From WFQV01 sp964611145 (GTDB lineage Bacteria; Bacteroidota; Ignavibacteria; Ignavibacteriales; Melioribacteraceae), in NCBI GenBank assembly GCA_964611145.1, contig CAZSYM010000008.1:23714-87713 (forward strand): a DNA stretch of 64,000 nucleotides, read 5' to 3'. Each line of letters begins with the position of its first letter. The stretch's first letter is position 1. The notes beneath the pieces were generated by a model. The model did no database searches and was not told the origin of the DNA. It was given only the letters and a program-made list of their open reading frames with translations. Of the stretch, positions 51,622 through 60,762 are shown one piece after another. Made by a program: the position numbers and the translations under genes.

Positions 51622-52482
51622 TTGAAGATTACCAAACAGTACACGAATCGTGAGAGCCAAAGCTTAGATAGGTATTTGCAAGAGATTGGCAAGGTAGATT
51701 TGATTACTCCCCAAGAAGAAATCGAATTGGCGGCTCGCATTAAAAAAGGCGACCAGGCTGCATTGGACAAAATGGTAAAAGCCAATTTGCGCTTTGTGGT
51801 GAGCGTCGCAAAGCAGTTTCAAAACAAAGGACTTTCCCTGGGTGATTTGATTAACGAGGGAAATATCGGTTTAATCAAAGCCGCCAAAAAATTCGACGAA
51901 ACACGCGGTTTTAAATTTATTTCTTATGCTGTCTGGTGGATTAAACAATCGATTATGCAAGCCATTGCCGACCAGTCGAGAATGGTGCGTCTCCCTCTTA
52001 ACAGAGTGGGAGCCATTACCAAAATAAGCAAGGTCGCCAGCCAGCTTGAGCAGGAGCTGGAACGTAAGCCTACGAATGCGGAGATAGCTCAGGAACTTGA
52101 TATGACGGAAGAGGAAGTGGCTTACGCTTTGCAACATGCGGGACGCCATGTAAGTGTGGATGCTCCTTTTTCGCAGTCGGATAACGACAAAAGCTCTCTC
52201 TTGGATGTCCTTTCCAATAGCGAGCAACCGGACCCCGACGCTAATTTGATGAGTGAGTCGCTTAAAAAGGAGATTGAAAGAGCTCTTTCGACTTTGACGG
52301 AAAGGGAAGCCGAAGTGATTCGCCTCTATTTCGGAATAAATTCCGAGTACTCGGCTACTCTTGAGGAGATAGGTGAGATTCTGAACCTGACTCGCGAACG
52401 GGTTCGGCAAATAAAAGAAAAGGCTTTGATGCGCCTGCGTCATTCTTCGAGGAGTAAAAGCCTAAAGGCTTATCTTGGTTAA
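51622..52482 (+). CDS. rpoD: primary sigma factor (RpoD/SigA, short Bacteroidota-type)
   Basis: The 286-residue sigma-70 protein has region 1.2 (SLDRYLQEIGKVDLITPQEE), the strongly conserved region 2 (NLRFVVSVAKQF, DLINEGNIGLIKAAKKFD, FKFISYAVWWIKQSI), region 3 and region 4 with TLEEIGEILNLTRERVRQIKEKALMRLRH. It lacks region 1.1, like the vegetative sigma factors of Bacteroidota and Chlorobi. The start is TTG at 51622 after AAGAGGAGTAATAG. Conserved region 2 and 4 suggest it is the vegetative factor rather than an alternative one. Confidence 0.9.
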   Translation: MKITKQYTNRESQSLDRYLQEIGKVDLITPQEEIELAARIKKGDQAALDKMVKANLRFVVSVAKQFQNKGLSLGDLINEGNIGLIKAAKKFDETRGFKFISYAVWWIKQSIMQAIADQSRMVRLPLNRVGAITKISKVASQLEQELERKPTNAEIAQELDMTEEEVAYALQHAGRHVSVDAPFSQSDNDKSSLLDVLSNSEQPDPDANLMSESLKKEIERALSTLTEREAEVIRLYFGINSEYSATLEEIGEILNLTRERVRQIKEKALMRLRHSSRSKSLKAYLG

Positions 52483-52505
52483 TCCTTGTTGCTTGAAAAT
52501 TTAAT

Positions 52506-52530
52506 GCCGGCTCCCAGCCGGCTTTTTATT
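52506..52530 (+). terminator. intrinsic terminator after the sigma factor gene
   Basis: A 7-bp stem GCCGGCT/AGCCGGC (52506-52512 with 52516-52522), three-base CCC loop, then TTTTTA. Confidence 0.88.
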
Positions 52531-52574
52531 TTTAAATTTTAAGAGTGAAGATATTTTAAGAAACGGGGCGTGTT

Positions 52575-53966
52575 TTAATTTTGTTCGACTTTCACCTTGT
52601 GTTTCTCTAATTTGTATCTCAATGTTTCGCGGGGAATTTTTAATAGTTTCGCCGCTTTCGTGATATTCCCTGCCGATTTTTGTAATGCATCCGCCAATAT
52701 GCGCGCTTCGACTTCGTCCATTATTTCTTTCAAGCCACGGGAATCGTTTTCGAAATCCATTTCGAATTTTTCTTTCTGTTCGGTATCGGAGCCCAATTCC
52801 GTTAATAATTCTTCGCCGTTGATAATTTCTTTGTCGTGTAAAATGGCGATTCTCTCTATTACGTTTTTAAGTTCTCGTACGTTTCCGGGCCATGAATATT
52901 TTAGCAAAATTTCTTTTGCATTCTTATCGAAGCTCTTTAGTTTCTTCTTGAATTTATCAGCGTATTGCAGAAGGAAATATTCAGCTAGTTCGAGTACGTC
53001 CTTATCCCTTTTGCGGAGAGGTGGCACTTCTATGCGCAGAACGTTCAGGCGGTAATATAAATCCTTTCGGAATTCTCTTGCCGAAATTGCTTCTTCGAGA
53101 TTTCTGTTCGTGGCGGCGATTATTCTCACATCGACTTCCTTATCGGTCGTAGCACCCAGACGTCGGAAGCGCTTGTTTTCTATCACTCGCAGTAATTTTG
53201 CCTGTAGCGCCAAACTCATTTCTCCGATTTCATCCAGGAATAGGCTTCCGCCGTGAGCTTTTTCGAAAATTCCTTCTTTGGAGCGAGTGGCGTCCGTGAA
53301 GGCCCCTTTCTCGTAACCGAAAAGCTCGCTTTCCAAAAGATTTTCGGGAATGGAAGCACAGTTTATTTCTATGAAAGGTTTCTCGGCTCGCGGACTTAAA
53401 TCGTGAATGGCGGAAGCAATCAATTCTTTCCCTACCCCGCTTTCACCGGTAATCAAAACCGTTTCGGAATCGTATTTTGCATATTCCCGAATTTGTGTTT
53501 TAAGCCGAGTAATTGCTGGGCTTGTTCCCAATAGTTTACTGAAACTGGAGTCTTGAGGTGTTTGTTTTCTTAATTGTTTAACCTGCTTTTTTAATGCGAG
53601 GGTTTCGATTGCAAGTTTTATAATCAGTTTTATGGCATCGGCTTTGAAAGGTTTTTTAATGTAATCGTATGCGCCCAATTTCAACGCCTCGACGGCGGAT
53701 TCTACGGAAGCGTAGCCTGTCATTATTATAACTAAAGTTTCCTCGTTCAATTTTTTGATTTGTCTAAGGACTTCCAAGCCGTTTATGTCCGGGAGATTTA
53801 AGTCCAAAAGAACCAAATCGAAATCGGAGCTTTTTATCAATTCCAATGCGGAATTTCCCGCTTCCACGGCTACTATTTCGTAGCCCGCTGTTCCCAAAAT
53901 GTTTTGTAAGTTGTTTCTAAGAAAGTCCTCGTCGTCAACTATTAGTATTTTCCACTGTTTGCCCAT
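52575..53966 (-). CDS. sigma-54-dependent NtrC-family response regulator
   Basis: The 463-residue protein has a receiver domain with Asp11/12 and phosphorylatable Asp55 (LLDLNLPDINGL), an AAA+ domain with Walker A GESGVGKE (174-181), ESELFGYEKGAFTDA and FLDEIGEM (Walker B), and a C-terminal Fis-type HTH (GNITKAAKLLKIPRETLRYKL). The sigma-54 contact loop reads GAFTDA (221-226) rather than the usual GAFTGA, with Asp for Gly at position 5. It follows the histidine kinase gene by 43 bases and is in the same operon; rpoN lies elsewhere in this window. Target genes unknown. Confidence 0.93.
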   Translation of the reverse strand: MGKQWKILIVDDEDFLRNNLQNILGTAGYEIVAVEAGNSALELIKSSDFDLVLLDLNLPDINGLEVLRQIKKLNEETLVIIMTGYASVESAVEALKLGAYDYIKKPFKADAIKLIIKLAIETLALKKQVKQLRKQTPQDSSFSKLLGTSPAITRLKTQIREYAKYDSETVLITGESGVGKELIASAIHDLSPRAEKPFIEINCASIPENLLESELFGYEKGAFTDATRSKEGIFEKAHGGSLFLDEIGEMSLALQAKLLRVIENKRFRRLGATTDKEVDVRIIAATNRNLEEAISAREFRKDLYYRLNVLRIEVPPLRKRDKDVLELAEYFLLQYADKFKKKLKSFDKNAKEILLKYSWPGNVRELKNVIERIAILHDKEIINGEELLTELGSDTEQKEKFEMDFENDSRGLKEIMDEVEARILADALQKSAGNITKAAKLLKIPRETLRYKLEKHKVKVEQN

Positions 53967-54009
53967 TGGCTATTTCCGTAATTTCTGATTTTTTAAAACA
54001 AATTTAATA

Positions 54010-57000
54010 TTAAATCGGGAGAAAAATTGAAAACTTTGCCCCGCCCAGCTTGGAATCGCCCACGAATATATGTCCCCTGTGCTCGTTGATTATCGAGTGG
54101 ACAATGGCAAGTCCCAAACCCGTGCCGTCGGGTGCTTGCGAGAAGAAAGGTTCGAATATTTCGTTCTTTAATTCATCCGGTATGCCGGGACCCGCATCTT
54201 CTATGGAAATGGTTATCCAACGGTCTTTGCTACTTTCCAGACTGATATTTTTGAGAGACTTGGAAACGGAAGTCTTGATTAGGATTTTACCTCCTTCTTT
54301 TTGCACTTGAATGGCATTAAGGAGTATGTTCAACAAAGCCTGGCGCAATTTGCCTTGGTCGGCTTGGGCTTGAGGAATTTTTTCTGAAAGTTCCAGTTTT
54401 ATTTCTATACCGTTTTTTGCGGCTTGTTTTTCCACAAAAGCCAGCGTGGAATTTACAAGTTTGTTAACATCGGTGCTTGTCATTTCTTTTGCTGAGGGTG
54501 CGGCGAAGTCCAATATTTCGTTCACCAGATTTTCAAGTCGTTCTATTTCGTCCAGAGCGCGGGAGATTGTTTCTCGTAATCTCGGATTATCGGAGACCGT
54601 GTCGTGAATGTCGTCCAGAAAAAGACTTAATCCCGTGAGAGGGTTCCGTATTTCGTGGGCTATAGCCGCGGCGAATTTTCCCAGGGAAGCTAAGCGGTCT
54701 ATTTTGTGTAAATGGTCTTCCAATGCCTTCCGTTCCGTTTGGTCTTGAATTATCGTTACCGTGGGTATTTGGTTTTCGAATTTCCCTTCGAATCTGGAAA
54801 CACTGATATTTAAATATTTTATCTTGCCGTTTATTAAAATTTTCTGATTGTAACTTTTGTACACTCCGCTTTCGGCAAGAGCTTTTTCAATTTCCGTCAG
54901 CAAGTTGTTGTATTCGGGGAATATTTTGTAAACCGATTCGCCGGTTACTTTGCCGTTTAATTCCAATATTTTTCGTGCCGGGTCGTTTATGCTGGTAACA
55001 ATTCCGTTACCGTCCGTCGTAAGCACGCCGTTGAGCATATTGTTGAATACGTCGTTTACAAAGTTTCGTTGGGAAATTATCCGTTGATATAATCTTGCAT
55101 TTTCTATCACGCGGGAAACTTGATTGGCAAAGACCTGGAGAGAATTTATTTCCTCTTTTTTGATTCTCCTTTTGGTGCGCAATTTGTCGGCTCCCAATAC
55201 GCCGATGGTTTTCTCTTTGATTTTCAACGGTACATACACGAAAGAATTGCTCTTGGAAATTTTATTGATTTTTCTGTCCGTTTCCGTTGCGTCCTTGTAT
55301 TTTTTAAAGTTTCTAACGAAAATGATTTCTCCCTTTTTTAATACGCGTGTTTCTATGCAATCATGATGTTCTATGTGATATTTGGAGCGGCGTGCAAATT
55401 TTTCTTCCTCCTCGGTAAATCCGTAAATATCTCTGCATTCCAAATATTTCCCTTTTTCGTCCAATAAATAAAGAATTGCTCTGTCGAATCCTACGGCTTC
55501 CACGGAGAGACGCAGAATTTCTTTTATGATAAATTTTTCGTCGAAGGTTTTGCCCAGCAGGTTGCTTATCGATTGAATTGCGGAAAATATTTTTAATTGA
55601 TATTCCAAATCCTTGGCGTAGCGGACGGCATTTTCGCGGGAGCGTTCCAATTCCTTCATCGAAAGGAGGAGTTTTTCCCTGCTTTTTTTCAGTTCGTATG
55701 CCATTACGTTGAAGGAATTCGAAAGGACGCCTATTTCGTCGTTTCTTTTTACGTTGCTTATTTCCTTCAAATCCCCTTCGGAAAAGTTTTTTACCGTCTC
55801 GGTCAGTTTTTTAATCGGCTCGCTAAAGCTGCGGGAGAAGAACCATGCCACGATAAGCACAATTAGAAATGTGAAGATAGTGAATCCTATCAAGTCGTCC
55901 CTGAATGCTTGAATTTTGGCGCCTAACTCCCGCGCTACGGTGTTTGCGGAACCGCGAAAACGGTGAATTTCCGAGCCAATCGTAACTCCCCCGAAAATCC
56001 CGTATTTTTTGTAAACACCTTTGTTGTAAATAATAGGAGCATAAGCCATAACTTTTACCGTTCCACCCACGTTTCTTGTCAATACGGAACCCGAGTTTAG
56101 TTTGCGAACCTCCTTTGCCACAAAGGGATAATTCGGATGCACGAAACCCGCGCTGTCCAAGTTAAACGGTATCAGTCCCTTGCGAAGTAGCGTTTTCGGT
56201 GTGTGCGACGTGAAAGGCGGAACGGGATTGCCCGATTTGTCCACCCCGCGAATGTCCCAAAATTTCGGATGTGTGATAATCCAACCTTCGTCGTCGAAAA
56301 GGAAAGCGTAATTGCCCGAGTTGTAATCCGGGAAAACCACTCTGTCCCCGCTGTTGGGTATAAGGTGCTGTGTGAATTCCATTAAATGCGCATGGTCTAA
56401 GCCCAGGACCAAAATTCCCTTTAATTTACCTTTTTCGTATTTAGGCATGGCAAAACGAATTACGCCGTCGTAATATTTCCCTATTTTCAAAAGCTCCTTG
56501 TCTTTTTTGCTGGGGAATTGCTCCTTGGGCGTTACGAAGAAGCCGTGTAGATGAGAGACGTATATTTCTTCCGGGGGCAATTTAATGGTTCGTGCAAAAT
56601 ATTTCTCGTTTAGATAGGAAGTATTGCGGGGATTTCTAACATTTTTAAGCAAGCGTTTCGGTAAAATTTTTCCGTCTTTTATTTTGACAATTTCTTGCCC
56701 GTTCGGTGCCACGAATGAAATTTCCTTGTAGAGAGGAAGACGTTTTTTTATTCCGGGACTGCTTTTGCCCTGCCCGTCGGGAAGCCAAACGACCGATTTG
56801 TGTGTGGTATAAAATTCCAAATACATTTTTGCCGAAACGGGACGAAGCGCTAAATCCCGTAAGTCGGATTCACAGTTTTCCAAAAAAGTTTTTACTCCCT
56901 CCGCCGTCTGAATCGCCTGCAGAACAAGCGTGCCTCTCGTTTTTTCGTCAATGCTTTCGCGTACCCTCTCGATGCTTGTTTTTCCTACGCGACTCATCGA

Positions 57001-57156
57001 GGAGTAAGAATAAATTCCGAAAATGAGAAGCGGAAGTATGGATATCAAAAGAAAAGAGGCAAGGAATTTTCTGAAGATTCCCAATTTTGTGCCCGGGAAA
57101 TAACTCCAAAAATCCCCGCGAAAAATTTTTTCCTTGTTTCCTTTTTTATCTTCCAT
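54010..57156 (-). CDS. membrane sensor histidine kinase (dCache-like, HAMP, GAF, PAS, HisKA, HATPase)
   Basis: The 1048-residue protein begins with a membrane helix (about 24-47), a ~370-residue extracytoplasmic sensor domain of the Cache type, a second helix (about 418-438, GFTIFTFLIVLIVAWFF), a HAMP domain (EPIKKLTETVKNFSEGDL), a GAF domain (SNLLGKTFDEKFIIKEI to ARLYQRI), a PAS domain (FVNDVFNNMLNGVLTTDGNG), HisKA with phospho-His834 in AAIAHEIRNPLTG, and HATPase_c ending GTGLGLAIVHSIINEHRGH. It should sense an external or periplasmic small molecule and phosphorylate the downstream regulator. Candidate signal cannot be told. Confidence 0.93.
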   Translation of the reverse strand: MEDKKGNKEKIFRGDFWSYFPGTKLGIFRKFLASFLLISILPLLIFGIYSYSSMSRVGKTSIERVRESIDEKTRGTLVLQAIQTAEGVKTFLENCESDLRDLALRPVSAKMYLEFYTTHKSVVWLPDGQGKSSPGIKKRLPLYKEISFVAPNGQEIVKIKDGKILPKRLLKNVRNPRNTSYLNEKYFARTIKLPPEEIYVSHLHGFFVTPKEQFPSKKDKELLKIGKYYDGVIRFAMPKYEKGKLKGILVLGLDHAHLMEFTQHLIPNSGDRVVFPDYNSGNYAFLFDDEGWIITHPKFWDIRGVDKSGNPVPPFTSHTPKTLLRKGLIPFNLDSAGFVHPNYPFVAKEVRKLNSGSVLTRNVGGTVKVMAYAPIIYNKGVYKKYGIFGGVTIGSEIHRFRGSANTVARELGAKIQAFRDDLIGFTIFTFLIVLIVAWFFSRSFSEPIKKLTETVKNFSEGDLKEISNVKRNDEIGVLSNSFNVMAYELKKSREKLLLSMKELERSRENAVRYAKDLEYQLKIFSAIQSISNLLGKTFDEKFIIKEILRLSVEAVGFDRAILYLLDEKGKYLECRDIYGFTEEEEKFARRSKYHIEHHDCIETRVLKKGEIIFVRNFKKYKDATETDRKINKISKSNSFVYVPLKIKEKTIGVLGADKLRTKRRIKKEEINSLQVFANQVSRVIENARLYQRIISQRNFVNDVFNNMLNGVLTTDGNGIVTSINDPARKILELNGKVTGESVYKIFPEYNNLLTEIEKALAESGVYKSYNQKILINGKIKYLNISVSRFEGKFENQIPTVTIIQDQTERKALEDHLHKIDRLASLGKFAAAIAHEIRNPLTGLSLFLDDIHDTVSDNPRLRETISRALDEIERLENLVNEILDFAAPSAKEMTSTDVNKLVNSTLAFVEKQAAKNGIEIKLELSEKIPQAQADQGKLRQALLNILLNAIQVQKEGGKILIKTSVSKSLKNISLESSKDRWITISIEDAGPGIPDELKNEIFEPFFSQAPDGTGLGLAIVHSIINEHRGHIFVGDSKLGGAKFSIFLPI

Positions 57157-57333
57157 TAGAAATTGTTTTTTAGGTTTTATTCCGATTTTAAAAAGTAAGA
57201 AAAACTATTTTAAAATACGAAGCGTTGTTCGTTTCTCTACCGCAAAGAATTTTACACATTCTTTCTTTTCTTTTGCAACTTTTCACGAATTGCTTCGTCA
57301 TAATTTTAGGTTAGTAAATTTTTTGAGGTAGAA

Positions 57334-58686
57334 ATGAAAAAAATCTTCGCTTTTGTCTTCAGTTTTCTTTTTGTAATGACAATACATGCGCAGAACAAAT
57401 TGACATTGGATAAAGCCATTTCAATTGCCCTGCAAAGGAATTCGAATTTGATTAAAGCAAAAAACAATTTACGTGGGAGCGAGTCCCAACTCAAAAGTGC
57501 CTATGGGAATTTATTTCCCAATTTAAGCGTTAGCGGTTCTTGGGGGTGGAACAGGATAAGCGACGACGGTGGAAAGCAAATCGATTTTTTCGGGCGTCCC
57601 ACGGTTATACCGCCTTCGCAAGTTGACTCGCGCAATTATCGTGTTTCCGCAGGCGGGGGGTGGACGCTCTTTGATGGCTTGGCGAATATCTCCAATGTCA
57701 AAAGCGCAAAGTTTAATTTGAAAGCGGCGCGGCTCCAACTTTTGAAACAAAAAGAGGACGTCGTATTAAAAACCACGCAACTTTATTATGCCGTTCTGAG
57801 CGCGGAGGAACTTTTGAAAGTAAGGAAAGAAAATCTTGCTTATAATAAAAAACAACTTGAAACCATAGAAGCACAATTTTCCCTCGGTGCGGTGGCAAAG
57901 GCGGATCTCCTCGCCCAAAGGGTTCAAACCGGTAATGCACAGCTTCAATTAATTCAAGCGGAGAATGAATATGAGAAGGCAAAAAGTAATTTGCTGAATT
58001 ATCTTGCTCTTGATGTGCTCGAAGATTACATGTTCGAAAATCCGCATGCAAAGGGAAAAACCGCCGATACGAGTTTTTTGAAGGAATTTGAGGATGTGAG
58101 TAAAATGGTGGAGGTGGCGCTTAGGAATCGCCCCGATTTTTTGAGTCAAAAGTTTGTTTATGAAAGTCGCTTGGCGGGAATAACAGCGGCGAAGGGCGGA
58201 CTTTTCCCACGGCTTTCGGGTAATTTTTCCTTCGGAACCTCGGCTACAGACCCTAATGATTTGTTTCACAGACGCGTTTATAGCGTAGGATTAAGCTTGA
58301 ATCTACCTATCTTTTCTAACTTCAACACGGAACGCCAGATTGAAATGGCAAAGATAAATGCCCTGAACGCTCAAGAAGATTTGGAAATATTGAAACGGCA
58401 AATTAAAACGGAAATTAAACAAGGCTATTTGGATTTGATTGCTGCCAAAAAGCAATTGGAGGTAAGCATAGAAAATGTGAAATCCGCACAGGAGAACAGA
58501 AAAATAAACAGAGAACGCTATGCTCTTGGCTCCGCTACCATTTTAGACCTTTTGCAAGCGGATAAAACATTGCAACAGGCGATTCAGAACAAAATTTCCG
58601 CCGAGTTTGAATTTTATAGACTTAAAGAAAATTTGCTGAACGTTCTGGGAAAACTTGACGTAAGAAAATACGAAAATATTAAATAG
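57334..58686 (+). CDS. TolC family outer-membrane efflux protein
   Basis: The 450-residue protein has a signal peptide ending IHAQ, then LTLDKAISIALQRNSNLI and repeated coiled-coil segments (LKVRKENLAYNKKQLETIEAQFSLGAVAKADLL and LEVSIENVKSAQENRKINRERYALGSATILDLLQA) that form the TolC periplasmic tunnel. It is the first gene of a tight five-gene operon with adaptor, ATPase and two permeases, giving a complete export path to the outside. ATG follows TTGAGGTAGAA. The histidine kinase is divergent, so regulation of this operon by that system is possible. Confidence 0.92.
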   Translation: MKKIFAFVFSFLFVMTIHAQNKLTLDKAISIALQRNSNLIKAKNNLRGSESQLKSAYGNLFPNLSVSGSWGWNRISDDGGKQIDFFGRPTVIPPSQVDSRNYRVSAGGGWTLFDGLANISNVKSAKFNLKAARLQLLKQKEDVVLKTTQLYYAVLSAEELLKVRKENLAYNKKQLETIEAQFSLGAVAKADLLAQRVQTGNAQLQLIQAENEYEKAKSNLLNYLALDVLEDYMFENPHAKGKTADTSFLKEFEDVSKMVEVALRNRPDFLSQKFVYESRLAGITAAKGGLFPRLSGNFSFGTSATDPNDLFHRRVYSVGLSLNLPIFSNFNTERQIEMAKINALNAQEDLEILKRQIKTEIKQGYLDLIAAKKQLEVSIENVKSAQENRKINRERYALGSATILDLLQADKTLQQAIQNKISAEFEFYRLKENLLNVLGKLDVRKYENIK

Positions 58687-58699
58687 GAGAAATTTTAAG

Positions 58700-60010
58700 A
58701 TGGCACATGGGAAAGGGAAAAAATCTAGCAAAAAGAAAATAGTCTTTTTCAGTCTTATCGGACTTCTTCTCGTTGCGGTTGTAGTTGCAATTATTCTTGG
58801 CGGCAAGAAGGAGAATATTATACCCGTGCAGGTTGAAAAAGTGAAAAGACGAACAATCACGCAAGTCGTTGATGCCACGGGTAAAATAAATCCGGTGGAC
58901 CAGGTTATTTTGCGTCCCGAAGTTAACGGCGAAATTGTCGCTCTGCCGGTCGAAGAGGGCGATTTTGTTAAAAAAGGGCAATTGTTGGTCAGAATAAAAC
59001 CCGATATTTACATTGCGCAGAAGAAAAGGGCAAAAGCCAATTTGGACGCCGCAAAAGCGCAGTTGAAAGTTCGGGAAGCTACTTTGGAACAGGTGAAAGC
59101 CGAATATGAACGCATGAAAGGATTGTATGCCAAAGGTTTGGCAAGCGATGCCGAATTGGAAAAGGCGAAAGCTTCCTTTTTGCAGAGTGAAGGTAGCTAC
59201 GAGGCTCAAAAATCCGCCGTTATTCAAGCGGAGGAGTCTTTGAAGGAAGCGGAAGAGAATTTGGCAAAGACGGAAATAGATGCACCGTTCGACGGGACGA
59301 TTACCGCTCTTAACGTCGAACTTTCCGAGCGGGTGCTGGGAAGTTCTTTCAGTCAAGGTACGCATTTAATGACTGTTGCCGATCTTTCGAGAATGGAGGC
59401 TACCGTGGAGGTGGACGAGAACGATGTTGTTCTGGTCGCTTTGGGCGATACGGCGGATATTACAATCGACGCTTTCGGAGACCGCAAATTCAAGGGCGTT
59501 GTGACTCAAATAGGCAACAGCGCCATTGCTACGGGCGCCGGTTCGCAGGAGGAGGTGGTGAACTTCGAGGTTAAGATTCGACTTTTGGATAAAGAACCGA
59601 AGCTTCGTCCCGGCATGTCCTGCGATGCTCAGATTAAAACCGAGACAAAACAAAACGTTCTTTCCGTTCCCATTCAAAGCGTGACGGCAAGAATGCCGAA
59701 AGAGCTGGGAGCGTTCGGAAAGAGAAGAAGAAAAGAAGAGGCGGCGAAAGTTCCGATGCAAGAGAAGAAAACAAAGATGAAGGAAAGAAAACCGCAGGAA
59801 GTTGTCTTCGTGGTTCAGAAGGATACCGTGGAGATGAGAAAGGTTAAAACCGGAATTAGCGATGAATCCTATATTGAAATCGTTCACGGCTTGAAAGAAG
59901 GCGAAACGGTTGTAAGCGGTCCTTATCGCGCTATTTCTAAGGAATTGAAAAACGGTTCCAAAGTTGTTATTAAGAAGGAAAATCGAAACTGGAAAAGAAG
60001 AAGAAAATAG
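58700..60010 (+). CDS. periplasmic adaptor (membrane fusion) protein, MacA/HlyD-like
   Basis: The 436-residue protein has an N-terminal membrane anchor (about 13-31, IVFFSLIGLLLVAVVVAII), a lipoyl-like half (GEIVALPVEEGDFVKKGQLL), an alpha-helical hairpin (ANLDAAKAQLKVREATLEQ to LKEAEENL), and beta-barrel segments (LMTVADLSRMEATVEVDENDV). Residues about 333-368 form a Lys/Arg/Glu-rich insert unlike the rest. It links the inner-membrane ABC parts to TolC. It begins 13 bases after the TolC stop and is followed by the ATPase after 11. Confidence 0.92.
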   Translation: MAHGKGKKSSKKKIVFFSLIGLLLVAVVVAIILGGKKENIIPVQVEKVKRRTITQVVDATGKINPVDQVILRPEVNGEIVALPVEEGDFVKKGQLLVRIKPDIYIAQKKRAKANLDAAKAQLKVREATLEQVKAEYERMKGLYAKGLASDAELEKAKASFLQSEGSYEAQKSAVIQAEESLKEAEENLAKTEIDAPFDGTITALNVELSERVLGSSFSQGTHLMTVADLSRMEATVEVDENDVVLVALGDTADITIDAFGDRKFKGVVTQIGNSAIATGAGSQEEVVNFEVKIRLLDKEPKLRPGMSCDAQIKTETKQNVLSVPIQSVTARMPKELGAFGKRRRKEEAAKVPMQEKKTKMKERKPQEVVFVVQKDTVEMRKVKTGISDESYIEIVHGLKEGETVVSGPYRAISKELKNGSKVVIKKENRNWKRRRK

Positions 60011-60021
60011 CGGAAAGAAAA

Positions 60022-60762
60022 ATGAATATAATTACGCTGAGAAATGTCGCTAAAATTTACGAGGTGGGGACGGAAAAAGTTCACGCTTTGCGAGATATCT
60101 CGTTGACCATAGATAAAGGCGAATATGTTGCCATAATGGGACCTTCCGGTTCCGGCAAGTCCACTTTGATGCATATTCTCGGTTGCTTGGACACACCTAC
60201 GAAAGGAGAATATTTTTTCAAAGGGCAAAAGGTAAGCGAAATGGATGATAACGAGCTTGCGGAAATACGAAACAAAGAGATAGGCTTTGTATTTCAGACT
60301 TTTAACCTTTTGCCTCGCTCGGATGCCTTGCACAATGTGGAGCTTCCTTTGATTTATGCCGGTATTCCCTCGGCGGAAAGAAAAGAGCGTGCACGAAAGG
60401 CTTTGGAACACGTCGGTTTGGGCGATAGATTGCGTCATAAGCCGAACGAGCTTTCGGGCGGACAAAGGCAACGCGTGGCAATCGCTCGCGCTTTGGTTAC
60501 AGAACCCTCGATTATTCTTGCCGACGAGCCGACGGGGAATTTGGATACCAAAGCGGGAGAGGAGATAATGTTGCTCTTCAATGAAATCTATGAACAGGGA
60601 AATACGATAATTCTCGTAACGCATGAAGAATACATTGCCAAGCATGCCGAAAGGATAATACGCTTGAGAGACGGCTTGATAGAGGCTGCCGAGCCCGTTC
60701 GGAATCGTTACATTCCCGATTCGGATGCCTTTGCTAAGAAATTCGGAGAGAATGAAGAATGA
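60022..60762 (+). CDS. ABC transporter ATPase (MacB/LolD-like)
   Basis: The 246-residue ATPase has Walker A GPSGSGKST (40-48), the Q-loop VFQTFNLLPR, signature LSGGQRQRVA, Walker B ILADEPTGNLD and the switch His in VTHE. It is a separate ATPase, not fused to a permease as in MacB, and starts MNIITLRNVAKIYEVG. Its stop overlaps the first permease ATG by four bases (ATGA). With adaptor and TolC it would power export of a lipid, peptide or drug out of the periplasm. Confidence 0.95.
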   Translation: MNIITLRNVAKIYEVGTEKVHALRDISLTIDKGEYVAIMGPSGSGKSTLMHILGCLDTPTKGEYFFKGQKVSEMDDNELAEIRNKEIGFVFQTFNLLPRSDALHNVELPLIYAGIPSAERKERARKALEHVGLGDRLRHKPNELSGGQRQRVAIARALVTEPSIILADEPTGNLDTKAGEEIMLLFNEIYEQGNTIILVTHEEYIAKHAERIIRLRDGLIEAAEPVRNRYIPDSDAFAKKFGENEE

